This document shows, piece by piece, positions 62,094-64,000 of a stretch of DNA of 64,000 nucleotides (its first letter is position 1; every line of letters begins with the position of its first letter). Under the pieces are notes generated by a model. It worked only from the letters and a program-made list of their open reading frames with translations. It had not been told where the DNA came from and did not search any database. The DNA comes from Phytophthora colocasiae (taxonomy: Eukaryota > Oomycota > Peronosporomycetes > Peronosporales > Peronosporaceae). Location: assembly GCA_018806915.1 (NCBI GenBank), contig JAGKQI010000013.1, forward strand, positions 1-64,000, written 5' to 3'. Made by a program: the position numbers and the translations under genes.

Positions 62094-62105
62094 GGTGGGG
62101 GAGGG
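62094..62105 (+). other. Polypurine tract
   Basis: GGTGGGGGAGGG directly before the 3' LTR, the plus-strand primer site. The same tract abuts the LTR at 1714. Confidence 0.75.
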
Positions 62106-62506
62106 TTACACGGCGCTGCGCGCCTTGGCTACAGTTGGTGTGGTATACACCGGCCAGGTCACACGTCACAGATCTGTGTATGACACTTCATCTCTCACAC
62201 GTCACATGTATCCATGTGACGGGGGGATTGGCTGAGAGCCACACATTACATTTTGATCAGGATTTAGTATGCTAGATACTAAATCCATTACATTTAGGAT
62301 TAGGGCAATAAAGTCAATAAAAATCAGTTTGCATTTTACATAATTAGTGTTAGTTCCTTTATTATAGGAACACTGATTGTGTGAGTCCCGTATTTAGTGG
62401 ACTACTTGATTCTTGTATAGAACCGAAGGCTAGTGCCTTGCAAGCAGGACTCTACGAGTCAACTAAACTTCCTCTGTGCCGTGCACACCTACGCAGCCCC
62501 GCTGCA
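62106..62506 (+). repeat. Gypsy 3' LTR, 10-bp tip deletion
   Basis: 401 bp, matching the 5' LTR except for about 11 substitutions and the loss of its first ten bases (TGTAACGAGG in the copy at 1714). A deletion of the terminal TG happening after insertion fits best, because an intact tip is needed for integration. Confidence 0.92.
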
Positions 62507-62511
62507 CAACA
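62507..62511. repeat. Gypsy target-site duplication, right
   Basis: CAACA after the 3' LTR, matching 55453-55457. Confidence 0.88.
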
Positions 62512-62854
62512 GGTTTGCCTCACCGTGATCGAGGAAGCTGATGTGGAGTAAAACCCAGATCAGGGCGAGAATTTTATATTTGTGTATATGCATGTGAGCA
62601 GGGAATTTGATGCCGGAGAAAGGTGATCCTGAATGTCGAGATGGAGATGAAGGAGGATCACGTTCTCAAAATGATGGAGTAGGATGGGAATGGAGATTAC
62701 GAGAATCACGAATGGAGGTTACGAGAATCACGAACGGATTACGAAAATTATGAATGGAAATGTGAAGTATGCTAAACAGCCTTAGCTGGGGGTTCCGGGT
62801 CCGGACCAAGGGGGAAACCTTGTGCCTTATTGCATGCGATCGCGGTTCCGGCAG
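62512..62854. other. 3' region of the older Gypsy element, non-coding
   Basis: About 340 bp that, before the 7-kb insertion, directly followed the older element's chromodomain (55435). It is purine-rich and holds about three copies of a 22-bp repeat (TGGAGATTACGAGAATCACG and variants, 62691-62754). No gene seen. Confidence 0.55.
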
Positions 62855-64000
62855 TTAGAGGTCCAAGCACGACTTACGGGGAGGCTGCCCCAGCAGGAGG
62901 AGGATCGAACTTGGCAAGAAGAAGGGGAATCCTGTAGCAGGGTGGTTGACTGGGTCACTCCGATACTGGTTACGCCACGGATCCGCCTCATCACACTCCT
63001 CCAGAGCCTCGATCAGGTTCGCTGGCTCTGGAACGTTCGCGTTGGGATCCGCCCGGTTGGCACGCCGAGAGACCACACCGGGATACCAACGAACAGCATC
63101 CACTGTGGGGATGGGGAGGTGAAGGAAGAACAGATCCAGTAAGATGTCGTGGTCGAACCACTGACTGCGCATCATGGTGGGGAAGGAGGCGAGGAATTAG
63201 CGCCAAGCGTACCCAGCGCGACTCCGTCTGGCCTTGCGAGCAGCGTAATACTGCTGCAGTTCGAGATCCGCGACTTGCATGGCAGAGGTGATTTCGAGAT
63301 TGTGGGTAGCCTCCCAAAACGCCTGACGGTGCTGTTCCTCCAGGACGCGATAAGTGACATCCAAGGCCGCGAGAGGGGTTCCCTCCCTCTCATGTAAATC
63401 GAGGTTGAACGTGAGGGAACCCGGATTCGCGAAGTCTTTCCACGGCTCCCGGGCCATCAGATCGAGCACGTTCACGCTCGTGATCAACTCGTTGAGATAG
63501 TCGGTGCCGGGAGCTGGTGCGAGCCCAGCCTGCATCCGAGAAGGGAACAGCCAACCCGAGGGGATCAACAACCGTTTGGCGAAAGAGTTGGCAATCAGGC
63601 CCACGATCGAATACTGCCCGATCACCTGCGGGTCCCACGGTTTGACGTCCGGAGCCGCGAAGGTACGATGCCGATCGTAACCTGGGATGAAAGAGGTGAC
63701 CGGGAACAGAGGTGGTTGGAGCCCGATAGCCGAGAGGAGGCGACGGCAGTGACGGGGAACCCGGGGGCGATCCCGGAGACGACGGGTCCGGTCCATGCTT
63801 GATCCGTCCGGAGACCCCGATCCACGAGCGCCAGAAGATCTGCCTCTCGGAACCTGGCCGGATTCCCTTCGAGCCGACGAAATAGATCGTTGACGAGCCA
63901 TACGTAGGGCATCCTCATCCTCTGATTTCTCCGCTTCACTGGGATGCCCCGATCCAGCCTCCGGACTTGTTCCATTGCCACGGTCAGGGCTCTCTTCCTC
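62855..64000 (-). pseudogene. Antisense ORF of the older Gypsy element (partial)
   Basis: A single minus-strand frame runs open from the window edge (64000) to a TAA at 63197 (267 codons) and continues in the same frame for another ~115 codons to the stop at 62855. The N-terminal part is acidic and Ser-rich (EAEKSEDEDALR), then Arg/Ser-rich. The middle is hydrophobic and well formed (FIPGYDRHRTFAAPDVKPWD; LITSVNVLDLMAREPW; YRVLEEQHRQAFWEATHNLE). I recognise no family. If the 7-kb insertion is removed, it lies about 400 bp downstream of the older element's pol, on the opposite strand, the same arrangement as in the younger element. I see no sequence similarity between the two antisense products. 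It could instead be a gene of another element in reverse orientation. The start lies outside the window or at ATG 63901. Confidence 0.5.

Larger units (their letters stand above)
55458..62506 (+). mobile_element. Ty3/Gypsy retrotransposon with antisense ORF
   Basis: A structurally complete 7,049-bp insertion: 5' LTR (55458-55868), primer-binding site (55871), gag, protease, partial pol with chromodomain, a long antisense ORF, polypurine tract, and 3' LTR (62106-62506). The 5-bp direct repeat CAACA flanks it (55453-55457 and 62507-62511). I count 11 substitutions over about 401 aligned LTR bases plus a 10-bp deletion at the 3' LTR tip, so the insertion is not very recent. It sits inside an older Gypsy element whose pol ends at 55435. 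The sense genes carry many lesions, including complete loss of the reverse-transcriptase core, so this copy could move only with enzymes from another element. Confidence 0.95.

Noticed and set aside
63622..63981. 119-codon minus-strand frame near the window end
   Set aside because: It overlaps, in another frame, the longer frame that is open from 64000 to 63197; the longer one has the more protein-like continuation.

Overview
The window is a chromosome end of a eukaryote, most likely an oomycete of the Phytophthora/downy-mildew group. It opens with CCCTAAA telomere repeats, the C-rich strand of TTTAGGG, which oomycetes share with plants. The rest is satellite DNA and transposable elements: intron-free chromodomain Ty3/Gypsy retrotransposons, a hAT element and a probable piggyBac-type miniature element. 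No intact host gene, rRNA, tRNA or CRISPR array was found. The genus is inferred from this combination and was not tested by database search.

Layout. 1-262 telomere. 263-773 unique subtelomeric DNA with three hairpins. 793-1301 an unrecognised open frame. 1302-2340 the 3' end of a Gypsy element in reverse orientation (LTR, polypurine tract and part of an extra ORF), cut off by the satellite. 2341-47187 a 44.8-kb tandem array of about 54.5 copies of an ~823-bp monomer. 47188-48151 AT-rich DNA with no recognised feature. 48160-52041 a complete hAT transposon with an 8-bp target duplication; it contains a decayed transposase on the minus strand and a decayed host-type ABC-F ATPase gene on the plus strand. 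52066-52958 a ~0.9-kb non-coding element flanked by TTAT/TTAA. 53357-53867 a 142-bp tandem repeat. 53868-55435 an internally inverted fragment of an older Gypsy element (integrase and chromodomain). 55458-62506 a younger 7-kb Gypsy element inserted into that older element, flanked by CAACA. 62855-64000 a minus-strand frame that, once the 7-kb insertion is removed, lies directly downstream of the older element's pol gene.

How it fits together. Almost every recognisable gene is broken, as expected in a subtelomeric repeat graveyard. Three things stand out. First, the 7-kb Gypsy element has lost its reverse-transcriptase core and carries many other lesions, yet it keeps a fully open 514-codon frame on the opposite strand between pol and the 3' LTR; the partial copy near the telomere keeps the same frame over its surviving ~190 codons. 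Second, the hAT element encloses a captured cellular ABC-F gene. Third, every satellite monomer carries a 20-bp palindrome centred on CACGTG just upstream of a TATA run, with two inverted CCAAT motifs further upstream, so it resembles a repeated promoter. All coordinates and comparisons were read by eye.
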